A stretch of 64,000 bases of DNA from Candidatus Peregrinibacteria bacterium UBA1369 (lineage in GTDB: Bacteria > Patescibacteriota > Gracilibacteria > UBA1369): positions 74,436-138,435 of the forward strand of contig DBRL01000013.1 in NCBI GenBank assembly GCA_002305925.1, given 5' to 3'. Below the pieces are notes generated by a model. The model saw nothing but the letters and a program-made list of their open reading frames with translations. It was not told the DNA's origin and did no database searches. Made by a program: the position numbers and the translations under genes. Shown piece by piece: positions 26,604 to 35,590 of this stretch; position 1 is the stretch's first letter, and every line of letters starts with the position of its first letter.

Positions 26604-26644
26604 AAAAAGGCCGCCCCAGTGCATCGTGCACAGGGCGGCCTTTT
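26604..26644. terminator. Bidirectional Rho-independent terminator
   Basis: Stem AAAAGGCCGCCC with GGGCGGCCTTTT, inner stem GTGCA / TGCAC. The A-run on the left and T-run on the right make it usable by both the rightward lipoprotein unit and the leftward SLH gene that converges on it. Confidence 0.85.
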
Positions 26645-26682
26645 CGCTGTCCAAATTTAAGACAGACTTGTTTTTAATTCAA

Positions 26683-27963
26683 TCAGATCTTCCCCAGATT
26701 GTGCAGCTTGTAGAGCACCTGGGCCACCTCACGCCGTGAAGTGAAATTGGCCGGCTTCAAAGTGCTACCGGTAAAGAGACTGTTGTCTTTGGAATACTTG
26801 GCATAATCGGCAAACCAGTCGGTGGAATGCACATCGGTGTAAGAAGCCCCCGTCGGCATGATTTCACCCAAATTGCGAAGAATTATGGCCAAAAACTCAG
26901 CCCGATTAACTGAACGGGCCGGACGGAAATAGCCCGCATCCGCTCCCGCCTCATAACCGGTTACCACAGCCAAGGCCTTGGCCCGGCAAATATACTGATA
27001 GGCCCAGTCAGCAGCAGTCACGTCGGGGAAAGGGCTCTGACCGGCGCAATAATCGGCGGAACCACTGAAGTTCCCGAAGGCTTCCAGGGCGATCTTGGCA
27101 ATTTGATCACGCTGCAAAAGTCCGGCAGGATCAAAGGTGCCATCGGGATTGCCAGTCATCGCGCCGATACTTTTTACATAACTGATAGCGTCACAATCGG
27201 CATCGGAAGCCGCCAGATCGGAAAAACCGGCACACTTGGCCACAATCTCCTGCGAAACGGTAAAAGTGGGAATCGAAACGGCCGAACTGAGATTCCCCCA
27301 GAAGTCCGCCACCCTGATTTTACAGTTGCTGTAAGTCCCGGGCTCCAGCGCCATAAAAGTAATTGTATTGTCACCCGCCACAACCTGACTGGTAGTACTC
27401 AGACAGGCACCCTGATAACTGACATAGCCGGCCTCATCGGTTTTGATCACCACGCTGGGAGTGGTATCCGTAGTCGGTGAATCCACCCCGCTGACCAGAG
27501 AGATAGTCGGCGCTACCACATCTATCAATAAAGGATCGATAGGATCAATTATTATTCCAGCCTTCACCTCAAAGGTCGGTACCTCCAGCTTGGCTGAGGT
27601 GAGATCAAGGGCGTTTTTCACCGCCACCGTACAATTGCTGTGTATCCCGACATCAAGAGTATCGAAAACAACCAAATTGTCTCCGGCAATCGCTGTGGTA
27701 GTGGAACTGACACAGTCCCCTCCATAAATAATGTCTCCAGCCTGTGAAGAATAAAAAGTAAATTCCGGGGTTTTATCATAAGTCTCAACGGGCACAGGTT
27801 TAACCACATGCAGGGAAGGAATCAGATTTGGAAAAACCGCATCCGGATCTATCGGATCAGGCAACGTGGGCGGCAAAAGAGCCTGCGCTGGCAAAACAAC
27901 AAACAAAGTCAGCAAACCCGAGAGCAAAAAACGGGAAAATATTCTCCAGCTAAAAATTAACAT
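26683..27963 (-). CDS. Surface protein with Ig-like repeats and three C-terminal SLH domains
   Basis: About 426 residues. A signal peptide (RFLLSGLLTLFVVLPAQA, cut before LLPPT) opens the protein. Two related beta modules of about 90 residues follow, each with a two-cysteine pattern (GGDCVSSTT...HSNCTVAV and QGACLSTTS...YSNCKIRV) and ending P-T-F-x-V, like bacterial Ig-type repeats. Three SLH domains fill the C-terminus: FSDLAASDADCDAISYV, FPDVTAADWAYQYI and YTDVHSTDWFADYA. Probably held at the cell surface through the SLH domains. I prefer the ATG at 27963; a TTG at 27993 would add 10 residues. Diverges from the following small gene. Confidence 0.85.
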   Translation of the reverse strand: MLIFSWRIFSRFLLSGLLTLFVVLPAQALLPPTLPDPIDPDAVFPNLIPSLHVVKPVPVETYDKTPEFTFYSSQAGDIIYGGDCVSSTTTAIAGDNLVVFDTLDVGIHSNCTVAVKNALDLTSAKLEVPTFEVKAGIIIDPIDPLLIDVVAPTISLVSGVDSPTTDTTPSVVIKTDEAGYVSYQGACLSTTSQVVAGDNTITFMALEPGTYSNCKIRVADFWGNLSSAVSIPTFTVSQEIVAKCAGFSDLAASDADCDAISYVKSIGAMTGNPDGTFDPAGLLQRDQIAKIALEAFGNFSGSADYCAGQSPFPDVTAADWAYQYICRAKALAVVTGYEAGADAGYFRPARSVNRAEFLAIILRNLGEIMPTGASYTDVHSTDWFADYAKYSKDNSLFTGSTLKPANFTSRREVAQVLYKLHNLGKI

Positions 27964-28050
27964 AAGCAATAGAATTAAAAATTTAAACTTCAATTTATTA
28001 AACCACGAAAAACGGTATTAGTTACCTCACTTGATTTGACAAAAGCAACA

Positions 28051-28587
28051 ATGAACTTAAAATTATCCCGTCACCCCCAAAACATGAAAAGACGAGCCCT
28101 GGCAACCAACAACAATCAGGAGCAGGCATCAAACAACAATTTACGAGATACCATTCCGGACCACGACGACACTGTCTTTCCGTCAGAAGAGAGAGACACC
28201 CGGCACACACAGGTTGATGCCCTGCTCAACCAGACCGCAGTCTGGTACAGAGATATTGTGATCAAAAAAAAACTACCCCCTGAAACTGTCGCCTTCCGCA
28301 TCAAACTGTTCAACCTGATCAAAAATGACTTTCTCAAGGCCGCTTTCGAAGAAATAGAAAAAATCGGCAAAACAAACAAAAAAAAAGTGGCCACCAAATA
28401 CCAGCAAAACACCCTTGCCTACATCGGCATACTGAGAAACTCGCAATACGAACAACTGATCGGAGCGGCACTGGCAGACCGGCTGACCGCAATTTTCAAC
28501 GACGGGGACTGGCACAGCGCCGAGGGCTTGGGCGCTATGCTGCTACAATTGCGTCCATTACTGACATCTTCTTTCGAAAACGACTAA
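28051..28587 (+). CDS. Hypothetical cytoplasmic protein
   Basis: About 178 residues, no signal or membrane helix. The first 55 residues are Asn/Asp/Arg-rich and probably disordered; the rest is predicted helical (VDALLNQTAVWYRDIVIKKK, FLKAAFEEIEKIGKT). No family recognised. Start ATG at 28051 chosen; a TTG at 28036 and an ATG at 28084 are in frame. Its last four bases overlap the stop of the convergent DUF4112 gene. Weak evidence for function. Confidence 0.6.
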   Translation: MNLKLSRHPQNMKRRALATNNNQEQASNNNLRDTIPDHDDTVFPSEERDTRHTQVDALLNQTAVWYRDIVIKKKLPPETVAFRIKLFNLIKNDFLKAAFEEIEKIGKTNKKKVATKYQQNTLAYIGILRNSQYEQLIGAALADRLTAIFNDGDWHSAEGLGAMLLQLRPLLTSSFEND

Positions 28588-29225
28588 GCAGGTTTCATCG
28601 CGCGGCCGGCCAGACCAACGGCCTTCGTAGCCAGCTGTGGCCATTTCTCTGCTTTCTGCAGCAATATTTGTATTTTATCCTCGGGCACGCCGGCCTCCCG
28701 GGCCTTATCAACAATTTCCCTGGTCTGCTCTTCAAAACTCTTCGAACTCCATTTGTTGGCCTTGAAAAAATAGTCTGCCGCATCGCCCAAAACCGGTATT
28801 GCACCGGCGGCGAAATCGGCAACCTGCAAACCGATAATTTTCAGATAAGCCATACCTCCTAAATCAGCTGCCTTCGCCTCCATCAGCAAATAAATTCCGG
28901 AGACAATCGAAGATGCACCATCACCAAGCTCGGGGATCAATGACAGCAGCGGATCAAGACCAATATCATCGGCAATAGTGGCAAAAAGCTTCACCCGCTC
29001 CTCAGAATTTTTGGCGGCACGCAGTTTTTCCATGATTTCCTTTTGCTGCGGAGTCAATTCACTTTCCACCTCCTTGCTTACCCGTTCCCGCGCCTCGGTT
29101 GCCTTTTGACCCACCGTCTCGCGCGCCTCCTGTCTATCCACCGACCTCTCACCGGACTCAATGGCCGCGCGGGCCCTGGGCCCGAGCAGAATTTCCGACT
29201 CGTCTTCCCTTAAAATTTCCGACAT
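28584..29225 (-). CDS. DUF4112-domain protein
   Basis: 213 residues. The first 80 are charged, with a coiled-coil character (RQEARETVGQKATEARERVS). Residues 95-180 match DUF4112: DPLLSLIPELGDGASSIVSG, then YLKIIGLQVADFAAGAIPVLGDAADYFFKANKWS, a Gly-Asp-rich hydrophobic hairpin that probably sits in the membrane. The family function is unknown. It is separated by 27 bases from the photolyase gene upstream on the same strand, so the two may be co-transcribed. Confidence 0.85.
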   Translation of the reverse strand: MSEILREDESEILLGPRARAAIESGERSVDRQEARETVGQKATEARERVSKEVESELTPQQKEIMEKLRAAKNSEERVKLFATIADDIGLDPLLSLIPELGDGASSIVSGIYLLMEAKAADLGGMAYLKIIGLQVADFAAGAIPVLGDAADYFFKANKWSSKSFEEQTREIVDKAREAGVPEDKIQILLQKAEKWPQLATKAVGLAGRAMKPA

Positions 29226-29252
29226 TTTGCTGTTTGGTTATGTTTTATAATT

Positions 29253-30641
29253 CTATTTATTATACCATTTTCGCACATAATCCGGCCAATCTTTTTTTTT
29301 CCTTCTGATGCCGGCCTCATTCATATAGCGCACCAGGCCAAATACCGGACGCTCCGGCCCCCAGGGCCGGTCATGCTTACCAAAACACCAGGCCACGCCG
29401 GCAAAACTGTTCGGATCCCGCCCGTCCAATTCATATTTATTGTTCAAATAAAGCATCCGTTTAAAAGCCTCCTCCGGCGTTTCCGACCACTCAATAATTT
29501 TCTTTCCCCAATACATGCGCATATAACCATGCATTTTCCCGCTGCGCGTCATCTCGAGCTGACAGGCATTCCAGATTTCATCCTCCGTCGCCGCACGTTC
29601 CAGCTCCTTCAGACTATACAAAAACGGCCTCACGTCACCGGCATGTTTCTCCAGCGACTCCCTGGCCCAGCGCGGCACGGCCCGCTGATAGCTGTCATAA
29701 CCGGGATTAAAATGACAAAAATTCATCGCCAGTTCACGGCGCACAATCAATTCTTCCAGATAGGCCTCCACCGGCTCCCGCAGACTTCCGGCAAGATATT
29801 TTCTCACCGTCAGCGCGGCTTCCAGCGCGGATATTTGCCCGAAATGCAAGTATGGACTCATCCCCGAAAGCACCTCCCGGGTCGGCAAATTCCTTTCCCG
29901 CGCGTAGGTCTGCAAATCCCGGCGACAAAACAGTTTTAATCTGCGCAAAGCCTGGGTGCGTCCGCCCCGCCATGGAGACCTTGCAACCGAACGATCGATT
30001 TTCAGACCGGCCAACAATATTTCGGAGCTGCTCCAATCCAGCCCCTCTCCGGCTATCCGTTTGCAATCCCGCCCGGTAAACTTTTCCGACAGAGTAATCT
30101 GACTGAAGGGCCGCAAAAAATAATCCAGATGCCGGTTCAGCTTCGGCCGCAGAGTGCGCGCGGCATACTCTTCTTTTTCACTGGCGGTTTCCACAGGCAC
30201 AATCACATCGCTTTCCACCTCCACCATCTGCACGGATACAGCCTCCGCCACTTCCCGCCGCCACTTGCGCTGCACGTTGAGATAGCCGCGATCGGTCACC
30301 AGAAGCGCCGCCTTCAAATCCCGCACGGCCGGAGGGAGCACCACCCCGGGCTCTCCCTTTCTGATCTGCAGTGGTATCCCCCGCTTGGCCAGAGCCACAC
30401 CAGTCTCAGCAAGTCCCTCGGCCATGAAAGCATAGTGCCGTAAATTGGCCTCGGGGAAATTATCCACCAGTGCAAAAATTACCACCAGCGGCAGATCAAG
30501 CTGATTGGCGCGAAACACGGCGTATTCCAAAGCATGATTATATTCGGCTCTTTGCGACTGCTGCATCCAGTACAGCACCACCTCCCCGTCCCGCCTGGTT
30601 TCGCCCTCATTGAGAAAATGTATTCTCTCCTGTTCCACCAT
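29253..30641 (-). CDS. phr: Class II deoxyribodipyrimidine photolyase
   Basis: 462-residue light-dependent DNA repair enzyme that splits cyclobutane pyrimidine dimers using FAD. Class II features are clear: VLYWMQQSQRAEYNHALEYA at the start, then PYLHFGQISALEAAL, RRELAMNFCHFNPGYDSY, PRWARESLEKH, and the FAD-site region GYMRMYWGKKIIEWS followed by NNKYELDGRDPNSFAGVAWC and GKHDRPWGPERPVFG. Class II enzymes occur in scattered bacteria, archaea and eukaryotes. It lies upstream of the DUF4112 gene and diverges from the PEBP gene. The length is normal, with no missing motif. Confidence 0.95.
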   Translation of the reverse strand: MVEQERIHFLNEGETRRDGEVVLYWMQQSQRAEYNHALEYAVFRANQLDLPLVVIFALVDNFPEANLRHYAFMAEGLAETGVALAKRGIPLQIRKGEPGVVLPPAVRDLKAALLVTDRGYLNVQRKWRREVAEAVSVQMVEVESDVIVPVETASEKEEYAARTLRPKLNRHLDYFLRPFSQITLSEKFTGRDCKRIAGEGLDWSSSEILLAGLKIDRSVARSPWRGGRTQALRRLKLFCRRDLQTYARERNLPTREVLSGMSPYLHFGQISALEAALTVRKYLAGSLREPVEAYLEELIVRRELAMNFCHFNPGYDSYQRAVPRWARESLEKHAGDVRPFLYSLKELERAATEDEIWNACQLEMTRSGKMHGYMRMYWGKKIIEWSETPEEAFKRMLYLNNKYELDGRDPNSFAGVAWCFGKHDRPWGPERPVFGLVRYMNEAGIRRKKKDWPDYVRKWYNK

Positions 30642-30723
30642 CTTGGTTCAAAAAGGTATTGGAAATCAGCACCTGCACAGAGACATAGTGACACAACCAA
30701 GGGATTAATGGTAGATTGATGAC

Positions 30724-31305
30724 ATGAAAAAAAACACTGTTTCAACTCTGCTGCTGATCGCCTTCGCCACGATAATTTTTACCTCCTGCCAAACTCCCGA
30801 CCAGGAAAAACCAGGCAATGAAACAGCCACTCCAATACAAATAACCAATAACCAAAAAATTATGCACATCCAGAGCCCAGATTTTGAAAACAAAGCTCTC
30901 ATTCCGGATGAATTCACCTGCATGGGCAAGGACATTTCTCCGGAATTGCAAATCAGCGAAGTGCCGCCCCACACCGCCTCACTGGCCCTGATTATGGAAG
31001 ACCCCGATGCCCCCAACGGGACCTGGACACATTGGGTGATCTGGAATATCCCACCGGAAACTAGCGTCATCCCCCGCAACGTCAGCACCGATTTCGCCAG
31101 ACAGGGCCTCAACTCCTGGCCCAAGAAAGGCTACGGAGGCCCCTGCCCTCCGTCCGGCACCCACCGCTACTTTTTTAAACTTTTCGCTCTGACCAAAGAG
31201 CTGGACTTGCCCGACAACAGCGGAGGCGAAGATCTGCTGAAAGCCATGAACGGCCTGGTAATCAGTCAGGATCAATACATGGGCATTTACCGCAAAAAAG
31301 GCTGA
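30724..31305 (+). CDS. YbhB/YbcL-type PEBP lipoprotein
   Basis: 193-residue predicted lipoprotein of the phosphatidylethanolamine-binding protein (YbhB/YbcL, Raf-kinase-inhibitor-like) family. The signal peptide ends at Cys22 (FTSC). Family motifs: FTCMGKDISPELQISEVPPH, LALIMEDPDAPNGTWTHWVI, WNIPPETSVIP, and GYGGPCPPSGTHRYFFKLFA. The molecular role of bacterial members is poorly known; ligand binding is likely. It is convergent with the ABC exporter gene, 15 bases from its stop. Confidence 0.93.
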   Translation: MKKNTVSTLLLIAFATIIFTSCQTPDQEKPGNETATPIQITNNQKIMHIQSPDFENKALIPDEFTCMGKDISPELQISEVPPHTASLALIMEDPDAPNGTWTHWVIWNIPPETSVIPRNVSTDFARQGLNSWPKKGYGGPCPPSGTHRYFFKLFALTKELDLPDNSGGEDLLKAMNGLVISQDQYMGIYRKKG

Positions 31306-31320
31306 AATCGTTGGCTCGGA

Positions 31321-33111
31321 CTATTTCGGCAACAAGCCACCTACCTGCAAATCAACCAGATCCTTATACACACCCTCCTGCCGCGTCAACTGACGATGCG
31401 TTCCCTGCTGCACCACCCTGCCTTTGTCGATAACCACAATCTTGTCGACATCCACTACCGTGGAAAGCCGGTGGGCAATCACGATTGAGGTGCGGCCTTT
31501 CATCACCTGCTGCAATGCCTGATGAATCACTTTTTCATTTTTGGAATCCAAGGCCGAAGTAGCCTCGTCCAAAATCAGAATCGGCGGATTTTTTAATACC
31601 ACCCTGGCGATGGCCACCCGCTGTTTTTCACCGCCGGACAACTTCAGCCCCCGCTCCCCAACAACAGTTTTGTACTTCTTGGGAAGACTCATGATAAAAT
31701 CATGAATATTGGCCTTTTTCGCGGCCTCATAGACCGCCGCCCGACGACAACCCGGACGCGCATAGGCGATATTGTTGTAAATCGTATCGTTAAACAGCGT
31801 ATTTTCCTGCATCACCAAACCGATATTTTTGTGCAATGAGCGCTGGGATACTTTGCGAATATCCTGACCATCAATGAGAATCTTGCCCCTCTGCAAATCG
31901 TAAAAACGGTTCAGCAAAGCGGTCACCGTCGACTTGCCGGCACCCGAATGACCGACCAGCGCCGTAGCCTTGCCGGGTTCAAAAACAATATTGACCCGGG
32001 ACAGCACTCCAACCTTCTGGTACTTGAAAGAAACATCCCTCATCTCGACCAGACCCTGCTTGACGCGCAAATCGGGTGCCTCAGGCAAATCCTTGACCGA
32101 GTCCTCCCTGTCCAGAATTTTTCTAGCCTCCTCCAACCGCAGCACGGCAAACTGAAAATGTCTCATATCCCAGCCAATTGCATAGAGCGGATCATAGAGA
32201 TAGCGCCGAAAAGTATGGAACATCACCACCTGCCCCAGAGTGAATTCCCCCTGCACCATCAGATAGGCGCCAACGGAAATGATGATGATCACCTGCATCG
32301 TGCTGATCGCCCCACTCCAGACATCGATTCTCCCCCAGCGCACCGATGTTTTTTGCTGTAGTTTCACGTATTTTTCATACTTGCCCATGAAACGGCGCCG
32401 CTCCTTTCCCTCCTGGGCAAAACTTTTGACCACCATGATGTTGGCCACGGCATCATAAGCCCTGCCTATGGCCGAATCAAACAGGGTATTGGACTTGTTC
32501 TGCAGTTGATTGGTTTTTTTCAAGCCCAGAAAAACCACCCAGATCGCCAAGGGATAAAGGGAAACCGAAACCAGCGTCATCACCCAGTTGATCGTCATGG
32601 CCCAGATCAGCACGCCCAGAGCCAGAATCAGCTTTGGAACAACGTTGACCACAATCATAAAAGTAATAGTCCAGAAGCTGTCCACGGCCCGGTCAATTTT
32701 CTTCATCATCTCTCCACTTTTTTTCTCCAGATGATAGGACATGTCCAGATCCAGCACCCGCTGCACGGCCATCAGAAAATAACTGCGATCCACCAGCGGC
32801 ATACGATGGGCAAACATCATCCGCACCAATGTCATCAACGCCGCCGACACCAGCATGATCACCGCCCACAAAGTGATAAAAAAAACGATCGTCTCGACCT
32901 CAAAAGTTTCGCCCACCCCAGCGATTTTGGCCAGCTCGTCAAAGACATTGCGATAAATATATGGCTCGATCATTTGCGAGAGTATCAGCACCAGCCAAAG
33001 CGGCCAGACATACCAGATCTTGCGCATCACCGGCCAGGTGAAACGCCAATAATAACGCAAAGGCGGCCCCCAATCCTTCATTTTCAACTCTTTTTCCATC
33101 TCAAAATCCAC
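31321..33111 (-). CDS. ABC exporter, permease-ATPase fusion (MsbA/LmrA-like)
   Basis: 596-residue half-transporter: an N-terminal transmembrane domain of about six helices (residues 20-320) and a C-terminal nucleotide-binding domain. Walker A GHSGAGKSTVTALLNRFY, Q-loop region GLVMQENTLFNDTI, signature LSGGEKQRVAIA, Walker B ILILDEATSALDS and the switch His in IVIAHRLSTV are all intact, so it should hydrolyse ATP. It probably works as a homodimer and exports a lipid, drug or peptide; the substrate cannot be told. Start ATG at 33111 (an in-frame ATG lies at 33099). Confidence 0.94.
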   Translation of the reverse strand: MDFEMEKELKMKDWGPPLRYYWRFTWPVMRKIWYVWPLWLVLILSQMIEPYIYRNVFDELAKIAGVGETFEVETIVFFITLWAVIMLVSAALMTLVRMMFAHRMPLVDRSYFLMAVQRVLDLDMSYHLEKKSGEMMKKIDRAVDSFWTITFMIVVNVVPKLILALGVLIWAMTINWVMTLVSVSLYPLAIWVVFLGLKKTNQLQNKSNTLFDSAIGRAYDAVANIMVVKSFAQEGKERRRFMGKYEKYVKLQQKTSVRWGRIDVWSGAISTMQVIIIISVGAYLMVQGEFTLGQVVMFHTFRRYLYDPLYAIGWDMRHFQFAVLRLEEARKILDREDSVKDLPEAPDLRVKQGLVEMRDVSFKYQKVGVLSRVNIVFEPGKATALVGHSGAGKSTVTALLNRFYDLQRGKILIDGQDIRKVSQRSLHKNIGLVMQENTLFNDTIYNNIAYARPGCRRAAVYEAAKKANIHDFIMSLPKKYKTVVGERGLKLSGGEKQRVAIARVVLKNPPILILDEATSALDSKNEKVIHQALQQVMKGRTSIVIAHRLSTVVDVDKIVVIDKGRVVQQGTHRQLTRQEGVYKDLVDLQVGGLLPK

Positions 33112-33154
33112 ATATTTGACTTACGGGATGCATTATAGAGTAATAAATTTTGCT

Positions 33155-33182
33155 TTGCAATTTGACAAATCTATACTATGAT
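33155..33182 (+). promoter_or_regulatory. Candidate promoter of tRNA-Arg
   Basis: TTGCAA (33155-33160), 16 bases, TATGAT (33177-33182), 20 bases upstream of the tRNA. Several overlapping TTGACA/TATACT-like words occur here, so exact boxes are uncertain. Confidence 0.4.
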
Positions 33183-33202
33183 ACGCGGGCAAAGACCTTT
33201 GT

Positions 33203-33279
33203 GAGCCCGTAGCTCAGATGGATAGAGCGTTGGTTTGCGGAGCCAAAGGTCGCGCGTTCGACTCGCGCCGGGCTCACCA
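33203..33279 (+). tRNA. tRNA-Arg (anticodon GCG)
   Basis: Complete cloverleaf of 77 bases: acceptor GAGCCCG pairing with CGGGCTC, D-stem GCTC/GAGC, anticodon stem TTGGT/GCCAA with loop TTGCGGA, T-arm GCGCG-TTCGACT-CGCGC, discriminator A and an encoded CCA. The anticodon is GCG, reading CGC (and possibly CGT). In most bacteria CGN is read by an A34 tRNA edited to inosine. Confidence 0.94.
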
Positions 33280-33367
33280 TTTCCAAATACCAACTTCGCC
33301 AAAACTCCGATACGGCACAAAGGCATCGCTTTATTAGTGGAAATCATTTACTGAACCGGAGCGACAC

Positions 33368-34021
33368 CTATTTACGCAAAGACTCAATCGCCGCCACACG
33401 ATCAGCCGCGCCAAAAATATAGCTGCCCGCCACCAGCACATCGGCACCGGCCTCCCGGCAGAGCGCTGCGGTTTCTGCATTGATACCACCATCGACTTCT
33501 ACCAGAAGTTCCGGTCGTCTTTCTTTCAGCCAGCGGATTTTGTCCAAGGCCAGCGAAATAAATTTCTGCCCGCCAAAACCGGGATTGACGCTCATCACCA
33601 GCACCATGTCCAGATCATCAAGAATCGGGCTCAGACTCTCCACCGCTGTAGCCGGATTAAGAGCAACCGCGGCCTTCATACCCAGTTCGTGAATACGGGC
33701 AATCAAACGATGTAAATGGACATTCCCCTCCTGATGCACCGTCACCGACCCCACACCGATTTCCGCCAGCTCTTCCAGATAGGTTTCGGGGTGCTCCACC
33801 ATCAAATGTGCGTCCAGTAACAATCCGGTTTTGATGCGGCGAATCACCGGGGCCCCAAAAGTCAGATTGGGCACAAAGTGGAAATCCATCAGATCCAGAT
33901 GCAGCCAATCGGCATGGGACTCCACGGTGGCAATTTCCTCATTCAGTTTGCCAAAATCGGCCGACAGGATCGACGGGGCGATCAGTATTTTTTTCTCCGC
34001 AGAATTGAGTAATTGTTCCAT
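33368..34021 (-). CDS. rpe: Ribulose-phosphate 3-epimerase
   Basis: 217-residue TIM-barrel enzyme interconverting ribulose-5-phosphate and xylulose-5-phosphate in the pentose phosphate pathway. Motifs: ILIAPSILSADFGKLNEEI (Ser and Asp site), WLHLDLMDFHFVPNLTFG (metal-binding His and Asp; the usual M-D-G is M-D-F), LDAHLMVEHPE, VMSVNPGFGGQKF, and VEVDGGINAETAALCREAGAD. The metal-ligand His and Asp residues look intact. I chose the ATG at 34021; a TTG at 34039 is in frame. It precedes rpiB (upstream, same strand) with a 37-base gap, so the two are probably one unit. Confidence 0.95.
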   Translation of the reverse strand: MEQLLNSAEKKILIAPSILSADFGKLNEEIATVESHADWLHLDLMDFHFVPNLTFGAPVIRRIKTGLLLDAHLMVEHPETYLEELAEIGVGSVTVHQEGNVHLHRLIARIHELGMKAAVALNPATAVESLSPILDDLDMVLVMSVNPGFGGQKFISLALDKIRWLKERRPELLVEVDGGINAETAALCREAGADVLVAGSYIFGAADRVAAIESLRK

Positions 34022-34058
34022 GATCGTGCAAAAATTCAAATATTACCCGCCCCCAATA

Positions 34059-34547
34059 CTAACAGGCGCCGGTTTTCTCATCAGCGCTGGCCGGCTCATT
34101 GATTTTTTCCAGTTTGGCCACCCGGCGGACATGTCTTTCCTCTGCGTCAAAATGTGCCTGCAGAAAAGCATCTACAATGGCTTTAGCTAAGTCCCTGCCG
34201 ATAAAACGCTCCCCCATACACAAAACATTGGCGTCATTGTGGGCGCGCCCCATTCTGGCCGTCAATTCATCACTGGCCAGCACGGCGCGTATGCCCGAAC
34301 GTTTATTGGCGGCAATTGACATGCCTATCCCGCTGCCACAGATCAATATCCCCATTGCCTCTTTATTCTCGACAACCTTTTCACACACTTCCCGGGCAAT
34401 GTCCGGATAGTCAGTGGAATCATTGGTAAATACTCCCAAATCAAGAATCTGCGCTTCCTCGTTGTCCTGAAATTTATTTTCCAGATAATCCTTGATTTCT
34501 CTTTTCAAGTTGATGCCGGCATGATCAGACCCCAAATAAATTTGCAT
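34059..34547 (-). CDS. rpiB: Ribose-5-phosphate isomerase B
   Basis: 162-residue enzyme interconverting ribose-5-phosphate and ribulose-5-phosphate. Motifs: IYLGSDHAGINLKREI (His/Asp site), DSTDYPDIAREV, the catalytic Cys in LICGSGIGMSIAANK, and RAHNDANVLCMGERFIG. The length is normal. It lies upstream of rpe on the same strand and together they supply pentose phosphates; the transketolase-like genes nearby are the expected next step but look altered. Confidence 0.96.
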   Translation of the reverse strand: MQIYLGSDHAGINLKREIKDYLENKFQDNEEAQILDLGVFTNDSTDYPDIAREVCEKVVENKEAMGILICGSGIGMSIAANKRSGIRAVLASDELTARMGRAHNDANVLCMGERFIGRDLAKAIVDAFLQAHFDAEERHVRRVAKLEKINEPASADEKTGAC

Positions 34548-34631
34548 ATTTTTTGTTTTAAATTGTGTTTCCCTATATTATAACACCTGCAAAAGCAGCG
34601 TAAAAGCTGAAAACCTCATTTTTCAAGTGAC

Positions 34632-35570
34632 ATGACCGACAGGGCGGGATTGCGCAAACATTTCGGCGAATACCTGGAAAAACTGGGTGCCAAGCACAAA
34701 AACCTGGTAGTGCTCGACTCTGACCTCAGCAACGGCCTGAACACGCTCCTTTTCGCCAAAAACCATCCGGAAAGACATTTCAGCGTGCCCGAAGCCGAAA
34801 GGGCCATGCTCTCGATGGCAACGGGAATGACCATCCGTAAAAAAAGTCCCTGGGTTTGCGCCCGCGCAGGCAACCTCCTCGGCCGCGCACTCGACATTCT
34901 CCGTAATGGCGTGGTCTCACCCAATCTCAATCTGAAAATCATCCTCTCCGATGTCGGACTGGGCAATCTGGAACATGGCGCCTGTCGCACCAGCACCGAG
35001 GATCTCGCCATTTTGCGGAGTTTACCCAACCTGAAAATATTCACTCCCGCCGATCAACATGAACTGCGGGCGATGATGGAATTTATGACCACGGATTTCG
35101 GCCCTACGGTAATGCGTATACCCGCCCAATGCCATGAAGATATCTTTGACGGCAATTACATTTTCAATCCCGGGACTCCGGTCATTGTTCGCCGCGGTGA
35201 ACAGATTTGTCTTTTTTCGCATGGCAACATGTTACAACAAACGCTGCAGGCGGCCAGTGAACTAATGAGCAAGGGTCTCTCGGCGCAAGTGGTCAACCTG
35301 CCGACACCGGCCCCGCTGGACGAGGAAAAACTTGCCGAAATCTGCACGGGGTTCGATTTATTGCTCAGCGTTGAAGACCACAGTCTGCAGGGCGGATTGG
35401 GCACGATACTCGCCGAATTGCTGCAAAAAAAGTCCCTTCCGGCCCGGCTGGTCAAACTTGGTCTGACTGCCCCGGTGGAATCGGGAAAATATCAGGAGGT
35501 ACTGGAAAAACACGGCATAGGCACAAAAAACATCTACGAAACGGTACGCGAAAAATGGCTGCAAAGTTGA
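34632..35570 (+). CDS. Transketolase-like protein, C-terminal half, active-site histidine lost
   Basis: 312 residues covering the pyrimidine-binding and C-terminal domains of transketolase, as in split transketolases. The ThDP-activating Glu is present (V-P-E-A-E-R, about residue 54). The motif normally GEDGPTHQP reads NLEHGACRTST, so the substrate-contacting His (His473 in E. coli, residue 119 here) is Arg and the Asp before it is also changed. The usual T-H-D and S-T-F positions are altered too. The C-terminal domain keeps VVNLPTPAPLDEEKLAEI and VEDHSLQGGLGTILAELL. The partner half is at 36617-37468 on the other strand. It could be an inactive relative or an enzyme with a new substrate. Confidence 0.85.
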   Translation: MTDRAGLRKHFGEYLEKLGAKHKNLVVLDSDLSNGLNTLLFAKNHPERHFSVPEAERAMLSMATGMTIRKKSPWVCARAGNLLGRALDILRNGVVSPNLNLKIILSDVGLGNLEHGACRTSTEDLAILRSLPNLKIFTPADQHELRAMMEFMTTDFGPTVMRIPAQCHEDIFDGNYIFNPGTPVIVRRGEQICLFSHGNMLQQTLQAASELMSKGLSAQVVNLPTPAPLDEEKLAEICTGFDLLLSVEDHSLQGGLGTILAELLQKKSLPARLVKLGLTAPVESGKYQEVLEKHGIGTKNIYETVREKWLQS

Positions 35571-35590
35571 GCCCTAAGCTGCCCCCCCTT

